Shown one piece after another: positions 33,941 through 42,469 of a stretch of DNA of 64,000 bases. The stretch covers positions 62,001 through 126,000 of the forward strand of contig NZ_BMNK01000005.1 in NCBI RefSeq assembly GCF_014646515.1, read 5' to 3'. Under the pieces are notes generated by a model that was not told the DNA's origin, made no database searches, and saw nothing but the letters and a program-made list of their open reading frames with translations. The stretch is from Nonomuraea glycinis (lineage in GTDB: Bacteria > Actinomycetota > Actinomycetes > Streptosporangiales > Streptosporangiaceae). How positions within the stretch are numbered: the stretch's first letter is position 1; each line of letters opens with the position of its first letter. A program made the position numbers and the translations under genes.

Positions 33941-33995
33941 GGGGGCCGCGAGTAACCCGGGCACGGAGGGGGGCCGCGAGTAACCCGGGCACGGA
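33941..33995. repeat. 27-28-bp tandem duplication upstream of the YchJ-like gene
   Basis: Two adjacent copies (33941-33967 and 33968-33995) share GGGGGCCGCGAGTAACCCGG plus GCACGGA; a third partial copy (GGAGCCGGGCAC) leads into the ribosome binding region of the next gene. It fills the gap between the sirtuin and YchJ-like genes. Confidence 0.85.
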
Positions 33996-34010
33996 GGGGA
34001 GCCGGGCACA

Positions 34011-34406
34011 ATGGGAGGCATGCCCGCTGCTCCCGCCTCATGCCCCTGCGGCCTGCCCGCCTCCTACCAGGACTGCTGCGGCCGCTTCCACCGGGGCGAG
34101 GCGTCCGCCCCCACGGCCGAGCTGCTCATGCGCTCCCGCTTCACCGCCTTCGCCACCGGCGACACGGCCTACCTGCTGCGCACCTGGCACCCCACCGACC
34201 GCCCGGCCCGCCTGGACCCGGACCGCCGCCTCCGCTGGACCCGGCTGGAGATTCTGAGCAGCACGGGCGGCAGCGTGATCCACACCGAGGGCACCGTACG
34301 CTTCCGCGCCCACTACACCGAACGCGGCCGCCCAGGCGAAGTGGAGGAACACAGCCGCTTCAGCCGCCTGGACGGCCAGTGGGTCTACGCGGGCGTCGTC
34401 CAGTAA
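34011..34406 (+). CDS. YchJ-family SEC-C metal-binding protein
   Basis: A 131-residue protein with an N-terminal SEC-C-like zinc motif (CPCGLPASYQDCCGRFH, cysteines and histidine near residues 11-27) and a following NTF2-like alpha/beta domain with conserved LMRSRFTAFATGDTAYLLRTWHPTDRP. This matches the UPF0225/YchJ family, whose function is unknown. ATG 34011 has GGGGAG nine bases upstream; ATG 34020 is an alternative. It converges with the Liv operon. Confidence 0.85.
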   Translation: MGGMPAAPASCPCGLPASYQDCCGRFHRGEASAPTAELLMRSRFTAFATGDTAYLLRTWHPTDRPARLDPDRRLRWTRLEILSSTGGSVIHTEGTVRFRAHYTERGRPGEVEEHSRFSRLDGQWVYAGVVQ

Positions 34407-34411
34407 CCCGT

Positions 34412-35377
34412 CTAGCTCCTGGCCCGCACCCGGGACGGGAGGCGGCGGGTGAGGGCGGGGAGGAGGCCCTGGGGGAGGAAGAGGACGACGAGGATGAGGA
34501 CGAGGGCGTAGACGGCGTAGGACAGCACGCTGGGGGCGTAGGTGGGCATGCCGGGCAGGGCGCCGACGATGTTGAGTCCCTGGACGAGCAGGGTGATCGC
34601 GGTGGCTCCGACGACGGCGCCCCAGATGGTGCCGAGCCCGCCGACGACGGCCATGACGATGTACTGGATCGAGATCAGCACCGGGAACGAGCCGGGCGCG
34701 ACGTACCCGGTGTAGAAGCAGTAGATGCTGCCCGCCAGCCCGGCGAAGGCGGCCGACAGGGCGAAGACGGCGAGCTTGTAGCGGCCGACGGGGATGCCGG
34801 AGGAGGCGGCGGCGGTCTCGCTGGTGGCCAGCGCGCGCAGTGCCCGGCCGGGTCGCGAGGTGCTGACGTTGTACGTCACCAGCATCACCAGAGCCACCCC
34901 CGCCCAGGTCAGATAGGCGTACGCGGCGGCGCTGCTCATCTCCCACGACCCGATGCCGAACTGCGGGATGGCCTGCAGCCCGATGTCGCCACCGGTGAAC
35001 TCCATCTGCCCGGCCACCGACAGCAGGATGAGCTGCATGGCCAGGGTCGCGAAGGCCAGATGGTGGCCGCGCAACCGGAGCAGCGGCGTACCGATGACCA
35101 GCGCGGACGCGGCGGCGACCAGCGGGGCGGCGATCAGCCCGGCGAGCGGGGGCACGCCGCCGAGGGCGAGCAGGGCGGCGGTGTAGGCGCCGATGGCGTA
35201 GAAGGCGCCCTGGCCGAGCGAGACCTGCCCGGCGTAGCCCATGAGCAGGGAGACCCCGACGGTGACCATGGCGGCCAGGCCGAGCAGGATGTAGACGGCC
35301 AGCGCGCTGTCGTCGAGCACGGCGGGCAGCGCGAGCGTGGCGGCGGCGACGAGGAGCCCGCCCGCGAGTCTTCTCAC
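34412..35377 (-). CDS. livM: Branched-chain amino acid-type ABC transporter permease (LivM)
   Basis: A 321-residue membrane protein with about eight to nine hydrophobic segments and the LivM motif MGYAGQVSLGQGAFYAIGAY near residue 50. The ATPase-contact region is ALATSETAAASSGIPVGRYKLAVFALSAAFAG. The GTG start overlaps the LivH stop (GTGA). It is the last of five genes; the operon ends six bases from the converging YchJ-like gene. Liv-type importers also carry urea, aromatic acids or other carboxylates, and the adjacent PaaX and CoA-ligase genes make an organic acid plausible. Confidence 0.9.
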   Translation of the reverse strand: MRRLAGGLLVAAATLALPAVLDDSALAVYILLGLAAMVTVGVSLLMGYAGQVSLGQGAFYAIGAYTAALLALGGVPPLAGLIAAPLVAAASALVIGTPLLRLRGHHLAFATLAMQLILLSVAGQMEFTGGDIGLQAIPQFGIGSWEMSSAAAYAYLTWAGVALVMLVTYNVSTSRPGRALRALATSETAAASSGIPVGRYKLAVFALSAAFAGLAGSIYCFYTGYVAPGSFPVLISIQYIVMAVVGGLGTIWGAVVGATAITLLVQGLNIVGALPGMPTYAPSVLSYAVYALVLILVVLFLPQGLLPALTRRLPSRVRARS

Positions 35378-36234
35378 ACCGTCTCCTCGTGGATGGTGGA
35401 GCGGCGGCTCGCCTGGACGATCATGACGAGGATCATGAGCCCGAGTGCGACCTCCAGCTGATGGGAGCCGTAGCCGTAGCCCGCCGCCATGGTCTCGGCC
35501 ACGCCGAGCAGCAGCGCGCCGATGAGCGTGATGACCGGGCGGGTGAGCGCGCCGAAGACGGCGGCGGCGAAGCCGTTGACGATGAGGGTGACGTCGGTGT
35601 CGAAGGAGATCGGCCGCAGGGGGGTGATGAGCACTCCGGCGAGCCCGCCGAGCAGGCCGCCGATCGCGAAGGCGAGCAGCCCCATCCGCCGCGTGTCGAT
35701 GCCGACCACCCGGGCCGCGTACGGGTTGGAGGCGCACGCGGTCAGCGCCTTGCCCAGGTAGGTGCGGCCGAAGAAGAGCGCGATCAGCACGAACGTCGCC
35801 GCCGTCACGCAGATGACCAGCAGGTGCTGGGTCTGGATCCGGGCCCCCGCGATGGTCACCGAGCCGGCCAGACCGGGGGCGGAGCGCGGCTGGTCCCCCC
35901 ACAGGACGATCTCGACGGCGTAGGCCAGCACGCCCACGCCGAGCGTGACGATGAGCGCCGACAGCGGGCTGGTGCCCCGCCTGCCGATGGCGGCCAGGCC
36001 GGTGAGCAGGCCCGCCACCGCGCCGGCCAGGACGGCGGCGACCTCGCTGAGGCCGTGCGGCAGTCCCATCCCGAGCAGCGAGGAGGCGCACAGCCCGGCG
36101 ACCACGGCGAACGTCCCCTGGGCGAAGTTCACCACGCCGGTGACCCGGTGGATGACGACCAGGCCGCTGGCGATGAGCGCGATGGCGCAGCCGACGGCCA
36201 GGCCGTTGAGCAGGTAGCTCAGGAACGCGCTCAT
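35374..36234 (-). CDS. livH: Branched-chain amino acid-type ABC transporter permease (LivH)
   Basis: A 286-residue permease with eight or so membrane segments. The LivH hallmark VVNFAQGTFAVVAG is near residue 35, and the coupling region ASNPYAARVVGIDTRRMGLLAFAIGG near 180-205. ATG 36234 lies in a four-base overlap with the LivF stop; longer in-frame starts are arginine-rich and would run into LivF. It pairs with LivM. Confidence 0.9.
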   Translation of the reverse strand: MSAFLSYLLNGLAVGCAIALIASGLVVIHRVTGVVNFAQGTFAVVAGLCASSLLGMGLPHGLSEVAAVLAGAVAGLLTGLAAIGRRGTSPLSALIVTLGVGVLAYAVEIVLWGDQPRSAPGLAGSVTIAGARIQTQHLLVICVTAATFVLIALFFGRTYLGKALTACASNPYAARVVGIDTRRMGLLAFAIGGLLGGLAGVLITPLRPISFDTDVTLIVNGFAAAVFGALTRPVITLIGALLLGVAETMAAGYGYGSHQLEVALGLMILVMIVQASRRSTIHEETV

Positions 36235-36890
36235 GTGATCGCCCCGCCCAGGTAGGCGCTGGCCACCCGTGGGTCCTCGGCCAGCTCGGCGCTCTCTCCC
36301 TCGGCCACCAGCCGCCCGGACTCCAGCACGTAGGCCCGGTGGCACAGCTCGAAGGCCAGGCGCGCGTTCTGCTCGATGAGCAGCACGGTCAGGCCGTGCT
36401 CCCGGTTGAGCTCGGCCAGGTGCGCGGCCAGGTCGGCGGTGACGGTGGGGGCCAGCCCGAGCGACAGCTCGTCGACGACGAGCGCCTCCGGGCGCGCCAT
36501 CATGGCCCGGCCGAAGGCCACCATCTGCTGCTCCCCGCCGGACAGCACGCCCGCCCGCCGGCCGGCCAGCTCGGCCAGGCGGGGCAGCAGCTCGTAGACG
36601 GCGGAGGGGTCGCGCTGCCCGGAGCGCCAGCCGCCCAGGGCCAGGTTGTCGGCGACCGACATGTCAGGGAAGAGCTGGCGGCCCTCGGGGATCAGCGCCA
36701 GCCGGCCGCCGATGCGGACGGTCCCCGAGACCGGGGCGAGAATGCCGGCCAGCGTGTTGGCCAGCGTGGACTTCCCCGCCCCGTTCGGCCCGAGCAGCGC
36801 CACCATCTCGCCCTGCCGTACCGAGAGGGTGACGTGATCGAGGGCGGTGGCCGTACCGTACGAGACGACCAGGTCGGTGACGTCGATCAT
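36231..36890 (-). CDS. livF: Branched-chain amino acid-type ABC transporter ATPase (LivF)
   Basis: A 219-residue ATPase, slightly short for LivF (usually about 235). Walker A is GPNGAGKST near 34-42, the signature is LSGGEQQMVAFGRAM, Walker B is ALVVDELSLGL, and the switch His position is occupied by IEQN, which is normal for LivF. It starts in an ATGA overlap with LivG and overlaps LivH. Confidence 0.92.
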   Translation of the reverse strand: MIDVTDLVVSYGTATALDHVTLSVRQGEMVALLGPNGAGKSTLANTLAGILAPVSGTVRIGGRLALIPEGRQLFPDMSVADNLALGGWRSGQRDPSAVYELLPRLAELAGRRAGVLSGGEQQMVAFGRAMMARPEALVVDELSLGLAPTVTADLAAHLAELNREHGLTVLLIEQNARLAFELCHRAYVLESGRLVAEGESAELAEDPRVASAYLGGAIT

Positions 36891-37642
36891 GAGGCCTGTC
36901 CGAGGTAGGCCGCCAGCACGAGCGGGTCCGCACGGACCTCGGCGGGGGAGCCGTCGGCGATCACTTGCCCGAGGTCCAGGACGACGACGCGGTCGGCGAG
37001 CCGCGTCACGAAGGCGACGTCGTGCTCGATGAGCAGGATGGTCAGCCCGTCCGCGCGCAGCTCCTCCACCAGCGCGGCGAGGTGCTCGCGCTCGCCGGCG
37101 CGCAGCCCGGAGGCGGGTTCGTCGAGCAGCAGCAGCCGGGGCCGCGCGCACAGGGCGCGGGCGAGCTGCAGGGCGCGCTGCTGCCCGATGGGCAGCAGGT
37201 CGGCGGGCCGGTCCGCCCACTCGGTCAGCCCGACCCTGGTCAGGGCCGTGTCCGCGGCCCGCGCGATCTCGCGCTCGTCGTGGTGATGGCGCGGCAGCCG
37301 CAGCGCCGCCGACACGAAGCCGGCGCGGGTACGGCCGTGCATGCCGACCATGACGTTCTCCCGGACCGTCATGCCGCGGAAGACCCTGGCCGCCTGGAAG
37401 ACGATGGACATGCCGAGCCGGGCGCGCCGGTGCGGCGCGAGCCGTTCGACGCGGCGGCCGAGGAAGGAGATCTCGCCCCGGTCGGCCGTCAGATGGCCGG
37501 TGATGAGGTTGAACAGCGTGGACTTGCCGGCTCCGTTGGGCCCGATGACGCCGCAGACCTCGCCTTCGGCGACACCGAGCGTGACGTCGTGGACGGCGTA
37601 GACGCCGCCGAACGAGCGTGAGACCCCGGTGACCGTCAGCAC
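36887..37642 (-). CDS. livG: Branched-chain amino acid-type ABC transporter ATPase (LivG)
   Basis: A 251-residue ATPase. Walker A is GPNGAGKSTLFNLITG near 35-50, the LivG-type FQAARVFRGMTVRENV segment lies near 88-105, and Walker B is LLLLDEPASGL. The signature loop is unusual: LLPIGQQRALQLARAL replaces LSxGxQ, with proline and isoleucine instead of Ser-Gly-like residues. Such LPxGxQR variants are common in LivG proteins and probably active. The start is GTG 37642, four bases after the LivK stop, with GGAG in the LivK 3' end. Confidence 0.9.
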   Translation of the reverse strand: MLTVTGVSRSFGGVYAVHDVTLGVAEGEVCGVIGPNGAGKSTLFNLITGHLTADRGEISFLGRRVERLAPHRRARLGMSIVFQAARVFRGMTVRENVMVGMHGRTRAGFVSAALRLPRHHHDEREIARAADTALTRVGLTEWADRPADLLPIGQQRALQLARALCARPRLLLLDEPASGLRAGEREHLAALVEELRADGLTILLIEHDVAFVTRLADRVVVLDLGQVIADGSPAEVRADPLVLAAYLGQAS

Positions 37643-37645
37643 CCG

Positions 37646-38833
37646 CTACTCCGCCGTGACGGTCTTGGCGAGCTGCTCCTTGGCCCAGTCGGTGGGCACG
37701 AACTGGCCGTCCTTCACCGTGTTGACCGAGATGAACTCGGGGGACAGCCCGGAGTGGTCGGTGGGGGAGTAGCGGAAGCGGCCGTTCGGCGTGATCAGGT
37801 CCATGCTCTCCAACGCCTGCTGGATCTTGGTCTTGTCGGTGCTGCCGGCCTTCCTGATCGCCTCGAACAGCAGCAGGCTCGCGCTGTAGCCGTCCTGGGC
37901 GAACTGCGGCGGGCCGTAGCCGTGCTTCTGCTTGTACGGGGTGGCCATCTGCTCGATGATCTTCTTCTGCTCGCCGTCGGGCAGGTGCTCGCCGACCACC
38001 CCGATGGCGCTCTGCACGGTCATGCCCTCGGCGGCCGCGCCCATCGGCTCCAGCCACAGCTTGCTCGCCTGGGAGGCGGTCAGGAACAGCGGCGTCTTGA
38101 GCCCGGAGGCGGCGTACTGCTTGGCGGCGGTGACGCCGGGCGCGCCGGAGCCCCAGAAGACCAGCGCCTCGGCCGCCGACTCGCGGACGTGGGTGAACAG
38201 CGGGCTGAAGTCCGAGGTGCTGGTCTCGTACGCCTCGTCCACGGCGAGCGTCACGCCGTACTTGGGCGCCAGCTTGACCATGGCCGCGTGCCCGGACACC
38301 GAGTAGGCGCTCTTGGAGTCCCAGGCGACGGCCACCGTCTTGATGCCCTCGGCCTGGATGTACTGCAGGTAGCGCTCGGCGTACATGCTGGACAGCGCCG
38401 GGGTGACGAAGACGTAGGACTTGATCGGCTCGACCTGCTCCTGGGCGGGGGCGAGCGACAGGTAGGGCATCTTGTCGCGCTGGGCGAGGGGCTCGATGGC
38501 CAGCGCGGAGTTGGAGAAGACCGGGCCGATGACCGCGTCGATCTCGCCCTTGATCTGGTTGTAGGCCACGATGCCCTGGTCGGGGGCGGTCTTGTCGTCG
38601 CGGGTGACCAGCTCCACCTTGCGGCCGAGTAACCCGCCCTGGCCGTTGACCTGCTCGACGGCGAGCTCCACGGCCTTCTTGTCCTCGCTGCCCAGCGGGG
38701 TGTAGTTGCCGGTGAGCGAGACGATGAGGCCGACCTTGATCGTGTCGTCGGTGCCGGAGCCCGCACCGCCGTTGCCGCCGCAGGCCGCCAGGGCCAGTAC
38801 GAGGCACGCCATGGATGGAAGAAGCCTGCGCAT
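37646..38833 (-). CDS. livK: Branched-chain amino acid-type ABC transporter binding lipoprotein (LivK)
   Basis: A 395-residue extracellular receptor with a lipobox (LALAACGGN, cysteine near residue 18). The mature protein starts IKVGLIVSLTGNYTPLG, the Peripla_BP_6 opening, and keeps RDDKTAPDQGIVAYNQ, GPVFSNSALA and VAWDSKSAYSVSG motifs. ATG 38833 has GGGAGG upstream and lies just downstream of a well-formed promoter. It heads the liv operon. Variation in the ligand pocket means the substrate could be an aromatic or aliphatic acid instead of leucine. Confidence 0.9.
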   Translation of the reverse strand: MRRLLPSMACLVLALAACGGNGGAGSGTDDTIKVGLIVSLTGNYTPLGSEDKKAVELAVEQVNGQGGLLGRKVELVTRDDKTAPDQGIVAYNQIKGEIDAVIGPVFSNSALAIEPLAQRDKMPYLSLAPAQEQVEPIKSYVFVTPALSSMYAERYLQYIQAEGIKTVAVAWDSKSAYSVSGHAAMVKLAPKYGVTLAVDEAYETSTSDFSPLFTHVRESAAEALVFWGSGAPGVTAAKQYAASGLKTPLFLTASQASKLWLEPMGAAAEGMTVQSAIGVVGEHLPDGEQKKIIEQMATPYKQKHGYGPPQFAQDGYSASLLLFEAIRKAGSTDKTKIQQALESMDLITPNGRFRYSPTDHSGLSPEFISVNTVKDGQFVPTDWAKEQLAKTVTAE

Positions 38834-38864
38834 CTGGACCTCCCGGACCCGCGATGTGGCCCTG

Positions 38865-38893
38865 AACATAGGCAGGTAGATTACGGCTGTCAA
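38865..38893 (-). promoter_or_regulatory. Sigma-70-type promoter of the liv operon
   Basis: On the minus strand TTGACA (38893-38888) and TATGTT (38870-38865) are separated by 17 bases, a near-consensus vegetative promoter. The expected start near 38858 gives a leader of about 25 bases before livK. It lies in the gap shared with the divergent PaaX-type regulator. Confidence 0.75.
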
Positions 38894-38950
38894 GACAATG
38901 CCCAACATGTGTCGGAAGCGGGCTGTGATGGCACAGGGACGGGAGGGCGG

Positions 38951-39754
38951 TTGCGTCCCCAGTCGGTGATCCTGACGTTCCTCGGCGACCACGTGTTCGG
39001 CCGGGGGATCTGCGTGTCCTCCGGCAGTTTCATCGAGGCGTTCGCCCGGGTCGGGATCTCCGAGGAGGCGACCCGCTCCACGCTGACCCGGATGGTCAAC
39101 CGCGGGCTGCTGCGCCGTCAGCGGGCCGGGCGGCGGATGTACTTCGGGCTCACCCCGCTGAGCACCGAGGTGCTCAAGGACGGCGAGCGGCGCATCTGGC
39201 ACAGCGGGGTCGTCAACGACGCCGGCGAGGACCGGTGGACGCTCGTCGGGTTCTCGCTGCCGGAGTCGTGGCAGCGGCAGCGGCACGAGTTACGCTCCCG
39301 GCTGATCTGGGCCGGGTTCGGGCCGTTGCAGAACGGGCTGTGGATCGCGCCGGGCGACGTCGACCCGGCCCGGGTGATCGACGGGATCGGCGCCGGGGTC
39401 AAGGTGTTCTCGGCCGAGCCCAGGCACCCCACCGACATGCACGCGCTGATCGGCGACGCCTACGACCTGGCCGGGCTGGGGCGGCGTTACGAGGCGTTCC
39501 TGCGGCGGTGGGACCGGGCCGATCCCGAGGTCGCCGCGCCGGACGACCTGGCCCGCTCGCTGACGCTGCTCACCGAGTGGCTGCAGATCATCAGGGCCGA
39601 TCCCCGGCTGCCGCTGCGCTACCTGCCGCACGACTGGCCGGCCGAGAAGGCGCAGCGGGTCTGCCACGTGCTGCACGAGCGGTTCCAGCCGGAGGCGGTG
39701 GCGATCACCGCCCGCATCCTGGACACCGTTCCGGACGTATGCCAGCAAAGTTAG
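38951..39754 (+). CDS. PaaX-family transcriptional regulator
   Basis: About 267 residues. The N-terminal winged helix (PQSVILTFLGDHVFGRGICV, then EEATRSTLTRMVNRGLLRRQR) is followed by a PaaX central domain (DRWTLVGFSLPESWQRQRHELRSRLIWAGFG, then LQNGLWIAPG) and the helical C-terminal domain. PaaX repressors respond to aryl-CoA esters such as phenylacetyl-CoA. It is divergent from the liv operon and followed by an acyl-CoA ligase, so it may control uptake and activation of an aromatic acid. The start is uncertain: TTG 38951 (after GGGAGGG) or GTG 38909. Confidence 0.85.
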   Translation: MRPQSVILTFLGDHVFGRGICVSSGSFIEAFARVGISEEATRSTLTRMVNRGLLRRQRAGRRMYFGLTPLSTEVLKDGERRIWHSGVVNDAGEDRWTLVGFSLPESWQRQRHELRSRLIWAGFGPLQNGLWIAPGDVDPARVIDGIGAGVKVFSAEPRHPTDMHALIGDAYDLAGLGRRYEAFLRRWDRADPEVAAPDDLARSLTLLTEWLQIIRADPRLPLRYLPHDWPAEKAQRVCHVLHERFQPEAVAITARILDTVPDVCQQS

Positions 39755-39818
39755 GCAGAACGGTGACAGCCGTAGCGAAGTGGCCTAGCTTGTTGGCGGA
39801 GACCGTGGAGGAGTGCGG

Positions 39819-41300
39819 ATGCGGAATCAGGGGCTGGGCTCGTGGCCGGCCCGCAGGACGCGGATGTCGCCGGACAAGGTGGCGCTGACGCACTGCGGCC
39901 TGCACCGGACCTACCGCGACCTGCACATCAGGACCAACCGGCTGGCCCACGCCCTCGCGGAGCTCGGCGTGCGGCGCGGCGACCGGGTCGCCTACCTGGG
40001 AGCCAACCATCCGGCGCTGGTGGAGACGTTCTTCGCCGCCGGAGCGCTGGGAGCGATCTTCGTCCCGCTGAACACCCGCCTGACCGCACCCGAGCTGCGC
40101 CACATCGTCGAGGACGCCGGCGCGGAGGTCATCCTGCTGGGGGACGGGCACGACGGCGCCGGACTGCCGGGCCGCCACGTGCTCGCGACCGCGTACGAGG
40201 ACCTGCTCGCCTCGGGCGACCCAGCACCGATCGACGAGCCGGTGACCCACGACGACCCCTGCCTGATCATGTACACCTCGGGCACCACGGGCCGGCCCAA
40301 GGGCGCCGTGCTCACCCACGGCAACCTGCTCTGGAACACCTTCAACCTGCTGGTCGACGTCCCCCTCGCGCACGACGAGGTGACGCTGGTCAGCGCGCCG
40401 CTGTTCCACATCGCGGCGCTGGCCCAGACGCTGATCCCGACCGTGCTCAAGGGCGGCAGGGCCATCCTGGAGGAGTCCTTCGACGTGGCCGCCACCTTCG
40501 ACCTGATCGAGGCCGAACGGGTCACCGTGATGTTCGGGGTGCCCGCCATGTTCACCTTCCTCGCCCAGTCGCCGCGCTGGCCGGACGCCGATCTGTCCAG
40601 CCTGCGCCACCTGCTGTGCGGCGGCGCACCGGTCCCCGAGCCGCTGATCCGGACCTACCAGGAGCGCGGGCTGACGTTCCTGCAGGGGTACGGCCTGACC
40701 GAGACGGCGCCGGGCGCCCTGTTCCTGGGCGCGGAGCACTCGGTGGCCAAGGCCGGTTCAGCCGGTGTGCCGTGCTTCTTCTCCGATGTCAGGCTGGTCG
40801 CCACGGACGGCTCGGCCGCGGCTCCCGGCGAGCCGGGCGAGGTCCACGTACAGGGGCCGAACGTGACGCCGGGCTACTGGCGGCGGCCCGAGGAGACGAG
40901 CAAGGTGCTGTCGGACGACGGGTGGCTGCGTTCCGGTGACGTCGGCGTCGCCGACGAGGAGGGCTACGTGCGCATCTCCGACCGGATCAACGACATGATC
41001 ATCTCCGGCGGGGAGAACATCTACCCGGCCGAGGTGGAGAACGCCCTGTACGGCCATCCCGCGGTGGCCGAGTGCGCCGTGATCGGCGTCCCCGACGACC
41101 GGTGGGGCGAGGTCGGCAAGGCCCTCATCGTGCTGCGGCCGGGCCGGACCGAACAGCCCGGCGACCTGGTCGCCCATCTGGACGGCCGGCTCGCCCGTTA
41201 CAAGATCCCCAAGCACGTGGAACTCGTCCCCGAGTTACCCAGGAACGCGGCGGGCAAGCTGCTCAAGGCCCAGATCAGGGCACGATACGGCACGTCCTAG
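39819..41300 (+). CDS. AMP-dependent acyl-CoA synthetase/ligase
   Basis: A 493-residue adenylate-forming enzyme that activates a carboxylic acid with ATP and loads it on CoA. P-loop-like YTSGTTGRPKGAVLTHGN is at about 148-165, the A5 region GYGLTETAPG is near 290, A7 DDGWLRSGDVG and A8 YVRISDRINDMIISGGENIYPAEVE follow, and A10 PRNAAGKLLK holds the catalytic lysine. ATG 39819 has GGAGGAG five bases before it. It lies 64 bases after the PaaX gene in the same direction. Length and motifs fit medium-chain or aryl-CoA ligases. Confidence 0.9.
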   Translation: MRNQGLGSWPARRTRMSPDKVALTHCGLHRTYRDLHIRTNRLAHALAELGVRRGDRVAYLGANHPALVETFFAAGALGAIFVPLNTRLTAPELRHIVEDAGAEVILLGDGHDGAGLPGRHVLATAYEDLLASGDPAPIDEPVTHDDPCLIMYTSGTTGRPKGAVLTHGNLLWNTFNLLVDVPLAHDEVTLVSAPLFHIAALAQTLIPTVLKGGRAILEESFDVAATFDLIEAERVTVMFGVPAMFTFLAQSPRWPDADLSSLRHLLCGGAPVPEPLIRTYQERGLTFLQGYGLTETAPGALFLGAEHSVAKAGSAGVPCFFSDVRLVATDGSAAAPGEPGEVHVQGPNVTPGYWRRPEETSKVLSDDGWLRSGDVGVADEEGYVRISDRINDMIISGGENIYPAEVENALYGHPAVAECAVIGVPDDRWGEVGKALIVLRPGRTEQPGDLVAHLDGRLARYKIPKHVELVPELPRNAAGKLLKAQIRARYGTS

Positions 41301-41367
41301 GACCCTGTGGCCAGGCCGGTCCCGCCGCTCTACTTTTGACAGTGACGTCCCCCTCAAGGAGATTCGC

Positions 41368-42468
41368 ATGCGCACCACACCCCCGTTCCGCGCGGACCAC
41401 GTCGGCAGCCTGCTGCGCCCGGCGACCTTGCTGGAGGCCAGGCAGACCCTCACCGGCCAGGAGCTGCGCGAGGTCGAGAACGACGCCGTCCGCGAGGTCG
41501 TGCGCAGGCAGGAGGAGATCGGCCTGCAGTCGGCCACCGACGGCGAGTTCCGCCGGAACTCCTGGCACATGGACTTCATCCACCGGCTGAGCGGCATCGG
41601 CACCGCGTCGGACGAGAACATCACCGTCCGCTTCCACAACGAGCAGGGCGACATCGAGTTCACCCCCGCCGCGCTGCGCGTGCACGACAAGATCCGGGTC
41701 ACCGAGCCGATCTTCGGCGACGACTTCACGTTCCTGCGGGACACCGTCACCACGGCCGTGCCCAAGCTGACCATCCCCTCGCCCAGCATGGTCCACTACC
41801 GGGGCGGCCCCGCCGCCATCGACCCGGCCGTCTACCCGGACGTCGAGGAGTTCTGGGCCGACCTCAGCGCCGCCTACGCCGAGCAGGTGCGCAGGATCGG
41901 CGCGCTGGGCTGCACCTACCTGCAGTTCGACGACACCAGCCTGGCCTATCTCAACGACCCCTCCCAGCGGGCCGAGCTCACCGAGCGCGGTGACGACGCC
42001 GAGCACATGCACCTGCGCTACATCAAGCAGATCAACGCCGCGCTCGCCACCAAGCCCGAGGGCATGACGATCACCACCCACATGTGCCGGGGCAACTTCC
42101 GCTCCTCCTGGGCGGCCTCGGGCGGCTACGACTTCGTCGCCGAGGCGCTGTTCGGCGAGCTCGCGGTGGACGGCTTCTTCCTGGAGTTCGACGACGAGCG
42201 CTCCGGCGGCTTCGAGCCGCTGCGCTATGTGCCCGAGGGCAAGATGGTGGTGCTCGGCCTGGTCACCACCAAGCACGGCGAGCTGGAGTCGAAGGACGCG
42301 CTCAAGCGCCGCATCGACGAGGCCGCCAAGTACGTCGACCTGGACCAGCTCTGCCTGTCGCCGCAGTGCGGCTTCTCCTCCACCGTCGAGGGCAACGAGC
42401 TCACCGCCGACCAGCAGTTCGCCAAGCTGGCCCTGATCGTGGAGACCGCCCGCGAGGTGTGGGGCTAA
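41368..42468 (+). CDS. Cobalamin-independent methionine synthase-like protein (MetE C-terminal domain)
   Basis: A 366-residue single-domain relative of the C-terminal half of MetE (which is about 750 residues). RADHVGSLLRP at the N-terminus, QSATDGEFRR, the folate-site-like YLQFDDTSLA, and zinc-ligand regions THMCRGN and LCLSPQCGFSS are all present. Related single-domain proteins act as corrinoid or alternative methyltransferases or in compound catabolism, so the name methionine synthase is uncertain. AAGGAG precedes the ATG. No cobalamin riboswitch is visible in the 67-base leader. Confidence 0.82.
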   Translation: MRTTPPFRADHVGSLLRPATLLEARQTLTGQELREVENDAVREVVRRQEEIGLQSATDGEFRRNSWHMDFIHRLSGIGTASDENITVRFHNEQGDIEFTPAALRVHDKIRVTEPIFGDDFTFLRDTVTTAVPKLTIPSPSMVHYRGGPAAIDPAVYPDVEEFWADLSAAYAEQVRRIGALGCTYLQFDDTSLAYLNDPSQRAELTERGDDAEHMHLRYIKQINAALATKPEGMTITTHMCRGNFRSSWAASGGYDFVAEALFGELAVDGFFLEFDDERSGGFEPLRYVPEGKMVVLGLVTTKHGELESKDALKRRIDEAAKYVDLDQLCLSPQCGFSSTVEGNELTADQQFAKLALIVETAREVWG

Positions 42469-42469
42469 C

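Noticed and set aside
36231..38807. An 858-codon frame joining LivF to antisense-like sequence
   Set aside because: Only its last 219 codons are LivF; the rest is out of frame with LivG and LivK, which are intact in their own frames.
41301..41367. Riboswitch before the MetE-like gene
   Set aside because: The leader is only 67 bases and shows no conserved cobalamin or SAM riboswitch elements that I can recognise.
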